This document shows positions 1-9,081 of a stretch of 64,000 bases of DNA, piece after piece (position 1 is the first letter of the stretch; each line of letters opens with the position of its first letter). The DNA comes from Mesorhizobium loti (GTDB lineage Bacteria; Pseudomonadota; Alphaproteobacteria; Rhizobiales; Rhizobiaceae). The DNA is taken from positions 62,001 to 126,000 of the forward strand of contig NZ_LPWA01000142.1 in the NCBI RefSeq assembly GCF_001510895.1, given 5' to 3'. A program made the translations under genes and the position numbers. The notes under the pieces are model-generated. The model made no database searches. It was not told the origin of the DNA and was given only the letters and a program-made list of their open reading frames with translations.

Positions 1-671
1 GATCCGGCGACCTCGGCTACACTGCGCGTATAGGGCGCGCAGCTCGCGACGATGACCACGTCGCCCCGGTCGAGCTGCGACAGCGCTTCGGCGACGCCGA
101 GGCGCGGCGCGTCCAGGAGCGCTACGTCGGAGCGCACCATTCCGAGGCAATAGGTGAGAAAGCTTGCCAGTGAATGGAATTGGCGAACGCCGTGGACGCG
201 CACGCGGCGCGCGTTTGCCAGCAGCCTTGTCGCGCCCTTCAGCGACCCACTGTCCAACTGTCCAAGGAACCCGTCGACATTGGCAGCCGTCTCCCGCGCC
301 AGGTGCTCGAAAACCTCGACCTCGGCATCGCGGGCCGACGGCGTCGCCATGAGCCGACCGGCCTGGCGGCTGTAGAAATACTGCTGATCGTCGGCGATGG
401 CCTTGCGGAAGACGGCCTGGAAATCGCTGAAGCCTTCGAAGCCGAGCCGCTTCGCCAGCCTGGTCAGGGTCGACGGATTGATGCCGAACTGATTGGCGAG
501 TTCCGAGATGGTGCGGACCGCGGATTGCTCGGGCGCTTCCACCAGCTTGGCGAACACGTCATGCGCCTTTGAGCCGAGCGAAAAGCCTGCCTCGTCGCGG
601 CCGACCGAGAGCGCGAGCGCTCTCAGATCCTCGATGGTGCGTGGCGGCTCCGCAACGGCTTCCTCTGGCAT
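1..671 (-). CDS. RpiR/MurR-family transcriptional regulator, 3' end outside window
   Basis: About 223 codons are visible, from an ATG at 671 with AGGAG eight bases upstream, running off the window start. The first ~85 residues are the RpiR helix-turn-helix domain (recognition region FGINPSTLTRLAKRLGF). After it comes the start of a SIS sugar-isomerase-like sensor domain (ANARRVRVHGVRQFHS and VVIVASCAPYTRS). RpiR proteins bind a sugar phosphate or other small metabolite through SIS and control adjacent catabolic genes. It begins 15 bases after the C45 gene and is probably the last gene of the transporter operon. A second, distinct RpiR gene lies at 5014. The ligand cannot be told from sequence. 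Confidence 0.88.
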   Translation of the reverse strand, partial: MPEEAVAEPPRTIEDLRALALSVGRDEAGFSLGSKAHDVFAKLVEAPEQSAVRTISELANQFGINPSTLTRLAKRLGFEGFSDFQAVFRKAIADDQQYFYSRQAGRLMATPSARDAEVEVFEHLARETAANVDGFLGQLDSGSLKGATRLLANARRVRVHGVRQFHSLASFLTYCLGMVRSDVALLDAPRLGVAEALSQLDRGDVVIVASCAPYTRSVAEVAG

Positions 672-686
672 CGCCCCTGCTCCTGT

Positions 687-1745
687 TCACCTCGCGACAG
701 GGACCAGCCCATCCCGCATGTCGAAGCGAGCTGCTTCATGCGCTTCATCGTAGACAGCCCACTCGACCTTGTCAGCCCCGACGCAAAAGACAGCACTTGC
801 AAGCGTGTTCTCGACATCGCTGTCGGCCGGGTCGGTGCGGTAGATCGGCAGTTCCGGGTCGGCCGCGTCCCACAATATGCCGCGCGCGCGGCCTTGCGGG
901 TCCGACTGGAGCGTTTGGCCGAGCAGCAGTTCGCCCCGACGCTGACGCACGCCGGACGAGCCGGTGACGACCTGCGACATGCGTCCGGTGTCGGCATGGA
1001 TGAGATGGTTCGAGTGGACGCGCGCGGTTTCGACCCGGTCGACGGACAGCGCTTGTGCGGTGAATTCGACGCTGAGAAGCCGCTCGTCTCCGGCTTGCGC
1101 CAGGGTCAGGTGGAAGGCTCCGGCGCGCGGCGCCGATCTGAGGAGGGCCACCGCCTCGTCGAGACCGGGCGCATCGAGCATCGCGCGGGCAAGAACCATG
1201 CGCGGCGTGCCGGCGCCCCCCGCCAGAGGCCTGATGTTGTTGACCGTTTGGATCAGGCCCTTTGACGTTGTCGCGAACGTATGTCCCGGCAGCGAGCCGG
1301 GATAGATGAAGGCGGTGAATTCATTGCCGCCTTCCGACGCTACATGGGCCAGCGCGCAGTGGCCGGCAAAATCCGGATCGCCATCCTCGTTGTGGCCGAT
1401 GACGTGCGGGGAACCGGGCAATTGCACGGTCGTGCAGCCATCCGGCGCCATCGCCCAGATGTCGCCGCGGCAGTTCCACAGGAAAACGTCCTCGAACGGC
1501 AATTCGAGTCCGGCGGCGAGGCCTTGCAACTCGGCCCAATAGCGCGGAAACCGTTCCCGCACGATCGTCGCCATCATGCCGATGCGGGGATCGGCGCGGC
1601 GCGCGGTCAACTCGCGCCATGCGGCTGACGTGCGGAAATGGTCGTGCAGGGCTGCTCGGCCAAAGCGCCCGAGAGCAGCTCCTACATCATATGGCGAACC
1701 CGCGACATCGATGAAGGAAAGTCGGCGGAGCGCGTCATGCGACAT
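687..1745 (-). CDS. C45 family autoproteolytic acyltransferase/hydrolase
   Basis: 352 residues, related to the acyl-CoA:6-aminopenicillanate acyltransferase (peptidase C45) family. These Ntn hydrolases self-cleave before a nucleophilic Cys and then hydrolyse or transfer an acyl group on an amide. The likely nucleophile is Cys104 in APDGCTTVQL, followed by the family-like stretches HNEDGD and FIYPGSLPGH. There is no signal peptide, so it is probably cytosolic. Its start overlaps the end of the ABC ATPase gene by 11 bases, indicating one transcript. In this context it may remove an N-acyl group from an imported amino compound. That role is inference; the family covers varied amidases. Confidence 0.82.
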   Translation of the reverse strand: MSHDALRRLSFIDVAGSPYDVGAALGRFGRAALHDHFRTSAAWRELTARRADPRIGMMATIVRERFPRYWAELQGLAAGLELPFEDVFLWNCRGDIWAMAPDGCTTVQLPGSPHVIGHNEDGDPDFAGHCALAHVASEGGNEFTAFIYPGSLPGHTFATTSKGLIQTVNNIRPLAGGAGTPRMVLARAMLDAPGLDEAVALLRSAPRAGAFHLTLAQAGDERLLSVEFTAQALSVDRVETARVHSNHLIHADTGRMSQVVTGSSGVRQRRGELLLGQTLQSDPQGRARGILWDAADPELPIYRTDPADSDVENTLASAVFCVGADKVEWAVYDEAHEAARFDMRDGLVPVAR

Positions 1746-2463
1746 GCTGCAAAAACTCTTTCAAGCGAGGGTTTTGCGGGTTCGCAAGCAGTTCCCGCGG
1801 CTCGCCGTCAACGGCGATCTTGCCGCCTTCCATGAAAATCAGCCTGGTCCCGACCTTGCGGGCAAAGGCCATCTCGTGGGTGACGACGATCATCGTCATG
1901 CCTTCCTCGGCCAGTGCCTGCATCACCCGCAGCACTTCATGCCTCAACTCCGGATCGAGCGCCGAGGTCGGCTCGTCGAACAGCATCAGCTTCGGCTTGA
2001 CGGCAAGCGCGCGGGCGATCGCGACCCGTTGCTGCTGGCCGCCGGAAAGCTCGCTCGGATAGTGATGCGCCCTGTCGGCAAGGCCGACCTTGGCAAGCAT
2101 TTCCAGCGCCTGCTTTCGCGCCTCCTGCCGCGGTTCGTGGCGCACACGACGCGGGCCGAAGGCGACGTTTTCCAGGGCCGTCATCTGCGGAAAGAGGTTG
2201 AACTGCTGGAAGACCATGCCGGCTTCCTGGCGGATCAGTCGGACCATGCGGCCGCCGGACTTGACGCTGATGCCATCGACGACGAGGTCTCCGCCATTGA
2301 TCTCCTCCAGCGCGTTGATGCAGCGAAGCAGCGTCGACTTGCCGGAGCCGGAGGGACCGATCAGGACCACCTTCTCGCCGGGCTCGATCGACAGGTCGAC
2401 CTGGTCGAGGATGGTGACCTGGCCGAAGCGCTTCGTGACCTTCCTGAACTCCACGATGCTCAC
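1735..2463 (-). CDS. Polar amino acid ABC transporter, ATP-binding subunit
   Basis: 242 residues. Walker A is GPSGSGKST, the Q-loop lies in [11 protein letters not shown], the ABC signature is LSGGQQQR, Walker B is [13 protein letters not shown] and the switch His is in VVTHEM. This is the GlnQ/HisP class that energises uptake of polar amino acids or opines. I start it at GTG 2463 because that codon overlaps the permease stop as GTGA, the usual sign of translational coupling; an open frame continues upstream but only shadows the permease. It forms a complex with the adjacent permease and serves the binding protein at 3191-3943. Confidence 0.95.
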   Translation of the reverse strand: MSIVEFRKVTKRFGQVTILDQVDLSIEPGEKVVLIGPSGSGKSTLLRCINALEEINGGDLVVDGISVKSGGRMVRLIRQEAGMVFQQFNLFPQMTALENVAFGPRRVRHEPRQEARKQALEMLAKVGLADRAHHYPSELSGGQQQRVAIARALAVKPKLMLFDEPTSALDPELRHEVLRVMQALAEEGMTMIVVTHEMAFARKVGTRLIFMEGGKIAVDGEPRELLANPQNPRLKEFLQHVA

Positions 2464-3116
2464 AGGATGCGCATCCTCTTTTCGGTCAGCCTGAGGATCA
2501 GGGTGAGCGTGCCGGTCATGATCAGGTAGAACATCGCCACGGCCGACCAGATTTCGACGGCGCGGAAGTTGGCCGCCATGATTTCCTGGCCTTGCCGGGT
2601 GAGTTCGCCGACGCCGATGACGATGAACAGCGACGTATCCTTCAAGCTGACGATGAACTGGTTGCCGAGCGCCGGAATCATGCGGCGGAAGGCGAGTGGG
2701 CCGATGATGTAGAGAAGCACTTTCCAGAACGGCAGGCCGAGCGCTAGGCCGGCTTCGCGCAGCCCGCGATGGACGGAGAGAAACGAGCCGCGCACGATCT
2801 CGGCGATATAGGCTCCGGCATTGATGATGATCGCCATGATGGCGGCCGCCAGCGGGTTTATGCGGACATTGGCGAGGATCGGCAGCGCGAAATAGATGAA
2901 CATCACCTGCACGATGATCGGAGTGCCGCGGATGAGCTCGACATAGAGGAAGGCCATGGCGTTGAGCACGGTATTGCCATAGGCCCGCGCCAGCCCGGCG
3001 GCGAAACCGATCACCAGCCCGCCGGCGAGCCCTGCCAGGGCGATCAGCACGGTGAGGCGGGCGCCTTTCAAGAGCTCGGGCAGAGCCTGCCAGATAACGG
3101 ACCAGTCGAAATCCAT
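2460..3116 (-). CDS. Polar amino acid ABC transporter, permease subunit
   Basis: 218 residues, inner-membrane protein of the HisM/GlnP family (His/Glu/Gln/Arg/opine permeases). Several hydrophobic segments are visible, beginning with [20 protein letters not shown]. The cytoplasmic EAA-like coupling loop is recognisable around [17 protein letters not shown]. Only one permease gene is present, so the channel is probably a homodimer rather than the HisQM heterodimer. It lies 74 bases after the binding protein and overlaps the ATPase gene. The substrate is not determinable from the sequence; the neighbours suggest an amino acid or acylated amine. Confidence 0.94.
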   Translation of the reverse strand: MDFDWSVIWQALPELLKGARLTVLIALAGLAGGLVIGFAAGLARAYGNTVLNAMAFLYVELIRGTPIIVQVMFIYFALPILANVRINPLAAAIMAIIINAGAYIAEIVRGSFLSVHRGLREAGLALGLPFWKVLLYIIGPLAFRRMIPALGNQFIVSLKDTSLFIVIGVGELTRQGQEIMAANFRAVEIWSAVAMFYLIMTGTLTLILRLTEKRMRIL

Positions 3117-3190
3117 GAGAGCTTTCCTTCAAGCAAGGCGCGCCGGCCACGCCGGCGCGCGCCATGAGATCCCGGGGAGAACCCCGGTGA

Positions 3191-3943
3191 TCAGCTCTTC
3201 GGAGGCTCGGTGCCGAACCACTTCTTGTAGATGGTGGCGTAGGTGCCGTCGCCCTTCAGCTTGGCGATCGAAGCGTTGACCTTGGCGACGAGCTCGCTGC
3301 CCTTCGGAAAGGCGATGCCATATTGCTGCGCCATCATCTGCGGGCCAACGGTCTTCACTTTCCCCTGGCCGTTGGTCTTGATGTAGTAGAGCACGTTCGG
3401 GGTGTCGTGCATGGCGGCATCCGCGCGTCCGGTCGCGACTTCGAGATAGGCGTTGTCGCTATTCGGGAACAGGCGCAGCTCCGTGCCCTTGAAATGCTCC
3501 TTGGCGTAGTCGGTCGCCGACGTGCCGGTCTTCACGGCAAGCGTCTTGCCGACGAGGTCCTCCGGACCCTTGATCGTGCTGTTGACCGGCACCATCAGCA
3601 GGAAGCCGCTGTCGTAATAGCCGTCCGAAAAGTCGATGACCTTCTTGCGCTCGTCCTTGATGGTGATGCCGGCCAGGCCGACGTCGACCTGCTTGGTCTG
3701 CAGCGCCGGGATGATGCCGTTGAAATCCATCGGCTGCAGCGTGTAGGTCACGCCGATATCCTTGGCGATTGCCGCCCACAGGTCGATATCGAAGCCGACA
3801 TATTTGTCGCCCTCCTTGAACTCGAACGGAACGAAGGCTGTGTCCGTTGCCACGATCAGATCGTCGGCAACGGCGGGCTGGCCGAGGACGAGCGTTGCCG
3901 CGACGGCCGCGGCGGCGGTGAGGCTTGCAAATGCGAACTTCAT
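3191..3943 (-). CDS. Polar amino acid ABC transporter, periplasmic binding protein
   Basis: 250 residues of the bacterial solute-binding protein family 3. ATG 3943 is chosen because GGGGAA lies about ten bases upstream and the protein then opens with a clean signal peptide ([20 protein letters not shown], cleavage near AVADD). The mature N-terminus [18 protein letters not shown] and the central [20 protein letters not shown] are typical of glutamine/histidine/arginine binders, as is the ligand loop with [13 protein letters not shown]. First gene of the transporter operon; the 163-base gap before it holds an AT-rich likely promoter. It sets the specificity of the locus, which cannot be named from sequence alone. 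Confidence 0.95.
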   Translation of the reverse strand: MKFAFASLTAAAAVAATLVLGQPAVADDLIVATDTAFVPFEFKEGDKYVGFDIDLWAAIAKDIGVTYTLQPMDFNGIIPALQTKQVDVGLAGITIKDERKKVIDFSDGYYDSGFLLMVPVNSTIKGPEDLVGKTLAVKTGTSATDYAKEHFKGTELRLFPNSDNAYLEVATGRADAAMHDTPNVLYYIKTNGQGKVKTVGPQMMAQQYGIAFPKGSELVAKVNASIAKLKGDGTYATIYKKWFGTEPPKS

Positions 3944-4031
3944 TTTTCGGGTTCCCCTTTTTGTTGGAATTGCGGTGGGAACCCTAGCACCGCTATCGCC
4001 ATATCGCAAATCTAAAATGCAATATGACAAT

Positions 4032-4041
4032 AAATGCATTT
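4032..4041. promoter_or_regulatory. Palindrome in AT-rich upstream region of the binding-protein gene
   Basis: A perfect ten-base palindrome (AAATGCATTT) lies in an AT-rich stretch about 90 bases upstream of the binding-protein start, next to further ATGCAATAT-like words. It resembles the TGCA-containing halves of the dyad at 4947-4986, so the same RpiR protein might bind both. This is inference only. Confidence 0.3.
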
Positions 4042-4106
4042 GAAATTTGCGTGATATGAGTATGGTTGGATACGCCGTTGATGCCCGCGTCTGGGCTCAA
4101 CGCGCT

Positions 4107-4934
4107 CTAGGCAGCGGCCCATTGGCCTCGCAATGTGTCCGCGTCGGCGAGGGCCAGCCCGCAGGCTTCGACTGCCCGCTTCGTAGCCGCGACGAGATCC
4201 TGATTTCCGGAAGCCAGCTTCCCATCAGGCAGGAAAAGATTGTTCTCGAAGCCGACGCGCGCATGCCCGCCGAGGAGCGCAGCGGCGGTCACGCATGCCG
4301 TCTCCTGGCCGCCGAAGGCGCAAACCATCCAATACCTGGATGCCGTAATGCCCGGCGCCAGGAACGGCAGCAGGTCGGCGGGGCTGGACCTCTGCCCGGC
4401 CGTGTAGCGGCCGAGCACATAGAGAACCGGCAGGTTGTCGATGGGGATCATGCCCCGACCCGCGAGCGCTGCCAGGTACGACGCCTCTTCCGGGGAATAG
4501 AGGATGATCTGCGGCGCGATCTTTTCCGCGCGCAGCGTTTCAAGGAACGAAGCGAAAGCCGTCTCGTGCGTTTGGTCGGGCAGGAGTTCGCGCAAGGCGA
4601 GCGAAACCGCCTCGGGGCGCGCCTCCAAGACGACCCGCATCTGCTGTTCGGGCCGGTAGATGCCCAGGGCCTCGCTAGTGATCTGGACGACGAGCCTTTC
4701 GCCGACGCGAGTCCTGATCGCGGCGGTTGCGGCCCGATAGGCTTCCGCGTCGAGCAGATGGCGACCGTCACGGTCGCGAACGTGGACATGGATCATGGCG
4801 GCGCCCGCGTCGAGCGAGGCTGCGGCCGCATGTGCCAGCTCATCCGGGGTGATCGGCAAAGCCGGATGATCGGCTTTCGTGCGCCGGCCGCCATTTGGCG
4901 CCACGGCGATCGCAACGCGGTTTTGGTCCAACAT
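4107..4934 (-). CDS. Beta-keto acid cleavage enzyme (BKACE, DUF849)
   Basis: 275 residues of the BKACE family, the prototype being 3-keto-5-aminohexanoate cleavage enzyme of lysine fermentation. Members condense a beta-keto acid with acetyl-CoA to give acetoacetate and a new acyl-CoA, using an active-site divalent metal held by a His-X-His pair; here that is MIHVHVRD. Also seen are the N-terminal VAIAVAPNGGRR and the C-terminal GGHARVGFENNLFLPDG. I start at ATG 4934, preceded by GGAG at six bases, rather than an upstream in-frame ATG at 4955. It is divergent from the RpiR-aminotransferase pair and may act on that aminotransferase's product. The exact substrate is unknown. Confidence 0.9.
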   Translation of the reverse strand: MLDQNRVAIAVAPNGGRRTKADHPALPITPDELAHAAAASLDAGAAMIHVHVRDRDGRHLLDAEAYRAATAAIRTRVGERLVVQITSEALGIYRPEQQMRVVLEARPEAVSLALRELLPDQTHETAFASFLETLRAEKIAPQIILYSPEEASYLAALAGRGMIPIDNLPVLYVLGRYTAGQRSSPADLLPFLAPGITASRYWMVCAFGGQETACVTAAALLGGHARVGFENNLFLPDGKLASGNQDLVAATKRAVEACGLALADADTLRGQWAAA

Positions 4935-4946
4935 AGATGGCTCCAT

Positions 4947-4986
4947 TTGTTGCAAAATATAAATATATGCTACATATATTGCACAA
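4947..4986. promoter_or_regulatory. Nested dyad in the BKACE / RpiR divergent promoter
   Basis: Outer arms are TTGTTGCAA (4947-4955) and TTGCACAA (4979-4986), near-complementary. Inside them is a perfect inverted repeat with eight-base arms AATATATG and CATATATT (4962-4980) around CTA. The site sits 13 bases from the BKACE start and 27 bases from the RpiR start, which fits an operator for the adjacent RpiR protein controlling both directions. Confidence 0.6.
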
Positions 4987-5013
4987 CCATGCGTTCGCGT
5001 CTATGGTTGCGGC

Positions 5014-5904
5014 ATGATCCGCGCACCGCTCACCGATGCCATTATCGAGGCCTTCGACACGCTGCCTTCGCAGTTGCAGGACGCAGCCCGCTATCTTCTC
5101 GACAATCCCGAGGACGTCGCGCTGCTGTCGATGCGCGAGCAGGCGCGCCGCGCTGGCCTGCAGCCCTGGACGATGGTGCGCCTGGCAAAGCGGCTGGGCT
5201 TCGACGGCTACGAGCCGCTGCGCTCGCTCTACGCCAATGCCATGCGGCAGGGCGAGCTCGGCTTTGCCGGCAAGGCCGGCGCGCAGCTTGCTCGGCAAAG
5301 CGAGGTCGGAGACCGGGCATTGGCCGCCGAAATGATCAAGTCGCTGTCGGCGCAGATCGCCGAGCTTGGCCAATCGGACCGGCTCGATACTCTCGCCGCG
5401 GCGGCCGAGCGGCTCCATGCCGCGCGACGGATATTCTGCCTCGGCCTCCGCTCCAGCCATCCGGTCGTCGCGCATTTCGCCTACGTCATGTCATTCCTTG
5501 GCGAGAAGGCGATGATGCTGGACTGCGCATCGGGAACCGGCACCGACGCCATCCGTCTGGCGACCGCGGAGGACATCCTGCTTGCGGTCAGCGTCGCTCC
5601 CTACACCAGGCTCACCGTCGATCTTGCCCGCCGCGCCGCCGCCAACGGCGTGCCGGTGGTCGCACTCACCGACAGCGCCGTCTCGCCGCTTGCCGGTCTG
5701 GCTGCGCTGTCGGTGCTGGTTCCGACGGAAAGCCCGTCCTTCTTCCATGCCATGTCGCCCGCCTTCGTCGTCGGCGAGATCCTCGCGGCGCTGATTGCAG
5801 GCAAGGGCGGGGAAAAGGCGCTTGCCGCCATCCGCCGCACCGAAGACCAGCTGTCCCAGTTCAACATCCACATCTTGCCGCCGCGCGGCCGGAGGAAAGC
5901 ATGA
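5014..5904 (+). CDS. RpiR/MurR-family transcriptional regulator
   Basis: 296 residues. The N-terminal helix-turn-helix domain (residues ~1-80) contains LLSMREQARRAGLQPWTMVRLAKRLGF split over two helices. A SIS domain follows (~residues 125-260), with RRIFCLGLRSSHPV and DILLAVSVAPYTR. These proteins sense a metabolite through SIS and usually regulate the genes beside them. It is transcribed divergently from BKACE across the dyad at 4947-4986 and overlaps the aminotransferase start by ATGA, so it is co-expressed with that enzyme. It differs clearly from the RpiR gene at 1-671, giving the locus two regulators of one family. Confidence 0.92.
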   Translation: MIRAPLTDAIIEAFDTLPSQLQDAARYLLDNPEDVALLSMREQARRAGLQPWTMVRLAKRLGFDGYEPLRSLYANAMRQGELGFAGKAGAQLARQSEVGDRALAAEMIKSLSAQIAELGQSDRLDTLAAAAERLHAARRIFCLGLRSSHPVVAHFAYVMSFLGEKAMMLDCASGTGTDAIRLATAEDILLAVSVAPYTRLTVDLARRAAANGVPVVALTDSAVSPLAGLAALSVLVPTESPSFFHAMSPAFVVGEILAALIAGKGGEKALAAIRRTEDQLSQFNIHILPPRGRRKA

Positions 5905-7226
5905 CCCATATCCTGCATCGCCAGATCCACGCCTCGCTCCCCATAGCCAGTGGCGGCAAGGGGATCGAGCTCTTCGACGCCAGCGGGCGCGGCTATATCG
6001 ACGCGTCTGGCGGCGCCGCCGTTTCGTCTCTCGGCCACGGCCATCCAGACATCCTCGCCGCCATGCACAGGCAGGCCGACAAGCTGGCCTACGCCCATAC
6101 CAGCTTCTTCACCAGCGATGTCGCCGAAGCCCTGGCCGACCGGCTCGTCGTCGACGCGCCGGCCGGCATCAGCCACGCCTATTTCGTCTCCGGCGGTTCG
6201 GAAGCGGTTGAGGCGGCGCTCAAGATGGCGCGGCAGTATTTCGTCGAGATCGGTGAGCCGCAGCGCCGCCACATCATCGCGCGCAGGCAAAGCTATCACG
6301 GCAACACGCTCGGCGCGCTTGCGACCGGCGGCAATGAATGGCGGCGCGCGCAGTTCCGGCCGCTGCTCATCGAGACCCACCACATCGACCCATGCTTCGC
6401 CTATCGCTTCCAGGAGGCCGGCGAGAGCGACGAGGATTATGCCGCGCGTGCAGCGCAGGCGCTGGAGGACAGGATCCTCGAGCTCGGGCCCGAGACGGTC
6501 ATGGCCTTCGTTGCCGAAACCGTCGTCGGCGCGACGGCGGGCGCGGTGCCTCCTGTGGCGGATTACTTTCGCCGTATCCGCGACATCTGCGATCGTTACG
6601 GCGTCCTCCTGATCCTCGATGAGGTGATGTGCGGCATGGGCCGCACCGGAACGCTTCATGCCTGCGAGCAGGATGGCGTTGCTCCCGACCTGATGACGAT
6701 CGCCAAGGGGCTGGGCGGCGGCTATCAGCCGATCGGCGCGGTCTTGCTGAGCCGGAAGATATTCGACGCCTTCGCGAATGGCTCGGGACTGTTCCAGCAC
6801 GGGCACACCTATATCTGCCACCCGATGGCTTGTGCTGCCGCCCTTGCGGTTCAGGAGGTCATCGCCCGCGACAGGCTGCTCGAGAACGTAAAGGCAATGG
6901 GCGCGCATCTGGCGCGCCGGCTCGGCGAGCGGTTCGGGAACCATCCCAATATCGGCGACATTCGCGGGCGCGGCCTGTTCATGGGCGTCGAACTGGTGGA
7001 GGACCGTTCGACCAGGCAGCCCTTCGATCCGAAACGGAAGCTGCATGCACGGATCAAGAAGGCCGCCATGGCGAACGGCCTTCTTGTCTATCCCATGGGG
7101 GGAACGATCGACGGAGCCAATGGCGACCACGTGCTGCTGGCGCCGCCGTTCATATGCGACATTGCGGCCATCGACGCGATTGTCGAGCGGCTCGACGATG
7201 CCATCGGCGAGGCGTTACGCGGCTAG
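5901..7226 (+). CDS. Class III pyridoxal-phosphate aminotransferase
   Basis: 441 residues, omega-amino acid/beta-amino acid type aminotransferase. The PLP Lys is K269 in LMTIAKGLGGGYQP, the ring-nitrogen Asp is D240 in LLILDEVMCGMGRTG, and the phosphate-binding segment is FVSGGSEAVE (~residues 95-104). The frame is open far upstream, but ATG 5901 overlaps the regulator stop (ATGA) and gives the family's normal length. Class III enzymes move terminal or beta amino groups to pyruvate or 2-oxoglutarate. Beside BKACE, a beta-amino acid donor yielding a beta-keto acid would make a coherent pathway; this is inferred. Confidence 0.93.
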   Translation: MTHILHRQIHASLPIASGGKGIELFDASGRGYIDASGGAAVSSLGHGHPDILAAMHRQADKLAYAHTSFFTSDVAEALADRLVVDAPAGISHAYFVSGGSEAVEAALKMARQYFVEIGEPQRRHIIARRQSYHGNTLGALATGGNEWRRAQFRPLLIETHHIDPCFAYRFQEAGESDEDYAARAAQALEDRILELGPETVMAFVAETVVGATAGAVPPVADYFRRIRDICDRYGVLLILDEVMCGMGRTGTLHACEQDGVAPDLMTIAKGLGGGYQPIGAVLLSRKIFDAFANGSGLFQHGHTYICHPMACAAALAVQEVIARDRLLENVKAMGAHLARRLGERFGNHPNIGDIRGRGLFMGVELVEDRSTRQPFDPKRKLHARIKKAAMANGLLVYPMGGTIDGANGDHVLLAPPFICDIAAIDAIVERLDDAIGEALRG

Positions 7227-7270
7227 CGCAAATTGTCGAAGTGAGACCGCCTCGCCAGGGTGGTGCCGGC

Positions 7271-8092
7271 TCAGAAGATCTCGTTGGTGAGCTGCCTTAC
7301 CGGACCGAGCAGGATCGAACCCGTCGGCACGCCGTTGTCGATCGGGATGGCCCGGCGCTCCGGCATGTCGGCCACCGGCTCGCCGATATCCGCTGTCACG
7401 ACAACAGGGGTCTTGTTCGGCACACGGTCGTAGAGGTCGATGATGTCCTGGTTGATCAGGCGCACGCAGCCCGACGAGACCGACTTGCCGATCGACCACC
7501 ATTCCGGCGAGCCGTGCAGGCGGTAGAGCGTGTCTTGATTGCCCTGGAACAGATAGAGCGCGCGGGCGCCGAGCGGGTTCTTCAGTCCGCCTTGCATGCC
7601 GCCATTCTTGGCACTGAATTGCGTCAGTTCCGGTTGGCGGGCGACCATCTCGTCCGGCGGCGTCCATTTCGGCCACTTCTGCTTCCACTGCACCACGGCG
7701 TCGCCCGACCATTCGAAGCCGGCGCGGCCGAGGCCGACGCCGTAGCGGATCGCCTGGCCGCCCTCGCGCACCAGATAGAGGAAGTGGTTGGTGGTATCGA
7801 CCACGATGGTGCCCGGCCGCTGTCCGGTCGGATCGGGGACGATCTGGCGCAAGAATCTGTGGTCGATCTTGTTCACCGGGATGGCCGGCAGGTCGAAGCC
7901 ATTGTCCGACATCGGCCCGTACATCGTCTCATAGTCGCCGAGCGGCGGCTCGACATAGGCCGGCGGTGGCGGCTGGACGGGTTCGGGACCTGGACCCGTG
8001 GTCGAGCAGGCGGAAACCGCGGCCGAAGCAGCGCCGAGGGCCGTGAGATTGAGGAAGCCACGGCGGCTGATGCGGAAGGAAGCGTCTGACAT
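7271..8092 (-). CDS. L,D-transpeptidase (YkuD), Tat-type lipoprotein
   Basis: 273 residues. The N-terminus has a twin-arginine motif (SRRGFLNL) and a hydrophobic segment ending in a lipobox-like AVSAC, suggesting Tat export and lipid anchoring. A Pro-rich linker (~residues 32-50) precedes the YkuD domain with the catalytic motif HGSPEWW...SSGCVRL, in which the Cys is the nucleophile. Such enzymes make 3-3 peptidoglycan crosslinks or attach proteins to the wall, a major activity in Rhizobiales. AAGG lies six bases before ATG 8092. It converges on the aminotransferase with 44 bases between them and no clear terminator. Confidence 0.93.
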   Translation of the reverse strand: MSDASFRISRRGFLNLTALGAASAAVSACSTTGPGPEPVQPPPPAYVEPPLGDYETMYGPMSDNGFDLPAIPVNKIDHRFLRQIVPDPTGQRPGTIVVDTTNHFLYLVREGGQAIRYGVGLGRAGFEWSGDAVVQWKQKWPKWTPPDEMVARQPELTQFSAKNGGMQGGLKNPLGARALYLFQGNQDTLYRLHGSPEWWSIGKSVSSGCVRLINQDIIDLYDRVPNKTPVVVTADIGEPVADMPERRAIPIDNGVPTGSILLGPVRQLTNEIF

Positions 8093-8265
8093 GGTTGCCT
8101 TTTCTAGGTCTTAATTTGCAAGAAAGCATGAATCCGCCAGGCTGGCCGCCGGCAGCTCCAATAACAGTCGGCGGCGATAGGCGGTTCCAATTCTGGCCTC
8201 AGGGTGGACAAACGAAGGCGAAGCTGTGACCGCGACACATCTGTTGCGCTGCAGCAACAGCAAGG

Positions 8266-8928
8266 TCAGGTGCCTGCCAAAAGACCTTCCAGCGAGGGCA
8301 GGATCAGCCCTGGCGGAAAGTCCCGGTATTCGTCCGGCTGGTTGGTGCGGTTGATCCAGACGGTGCGGAAGCCGAACTTGGTGGCGCCCGCGACGTCCCA
8401 GCGGTTGGAGGACTGGAACGACACCGCCTCGGGATAGAGCCGCCAGCCGGTGACCACCATGTCGTAGACCGACGGGTCGGTCTTGAAGCGCTTGATCTCG
8501 TCGACCGAGAAGACATCGTCCAGGATCTGGTCGAGGGCCGCGGATTTTACCGCGGCCCGCAGCATTTCCGGCGAGCCGTTGGACAGGATCGCGAGCTTCG
8601 CGCCGGATGCCTTGAGCGCCTTCAGCACCGCCGGCACTTCCGGATAGCAGTCGAGTCGCCAATAGGCTTCGAGCAGCCTGGCTCTTAACGCCGGGTCGGC
8701 CGAAGGCACCTTGCGCAGCGCGAAGTCCAGCGCCTGCTCGGTCAACTGCCAGAAATCGGCGTAGGCGCCCATCAGCGTCCTGACCCAGGAATATTCGAGC
8801 TGCTTGGCGCGCCAGATTTCGGAAAGCATTTGGCCGTCCGGGCCGATCTCGCCGGCATGGCGGCGCACGGCCGCGTGCACGTCGAACAACGTGCCATAGG
8901 CGTCGAAGACATAGGCCGCATGGTGCAT
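8266..8928 (-). CDS. Haloacid dehalogenase, type II (HAD superfamily)
   Basis: 220 residues. Motif I is VFDAYGTLFDV with the nucleophilic Asp, motif II is LAILSNGSPEML and the motif III Lys is near RFKTDPSVYDMV. The final acidic-loop region is SFQSSNRWDVAGATKFGFRTVWINR, read as two adjacent parts, typical of (S)-2-haloacid dehalogenases that hydrolyse 2-haloalkanoates to 2-hydroxyacids. ATG 8928 gives the standard family N-terminus; a TTG 54 bases upstream is also in frame. No Shine-Dalgarno is obvious. The natural substrate may be another small organic acid. Confidence 0.87.
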   Translation of the reverse strand: MHHAAYVFDAYGTLFDVHAAVRRHAGEIGPDGQMLSEIWRAKQLEYSWVRTLMGAYADFWQLTEQALDFALRKVPSADPALRARLLEAYWRLDCYPEVPAVLKALKASGAKLAILSNGSPEMLRAAVKSAALDQILDDVFSVDEIKRFKTDPSVYDMVVTGWRLYPEAVSFQSSNRWDVAGATKFGFRTVWINRTNQPDEYRDFPPGLILPSLEGLLAGT

Positions 8929-9081
8929 GAGGAGAAGTTTTGCGGCGCGCCGGCTTGCCGCGCAAGCGTTGATTGCGGTCAAGTGCCTCTGGCCTCAACG
9001 ATTTTTGCCGATGTCGGTTGACGGCGGCTGTCAAAGCATCGTCCTATGGCGGCCTGAAATCATCCATACGGACGGCAAACG

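Noticed and set aside
4047-5900. Upstream extension of the aminotransferase frame to about 1059 codons
   Set aside because: The extension runs through BKACE and the RpiR gene in another frame. The ATG at 5901 overlaps the regulator stop and gives the normal class III length.
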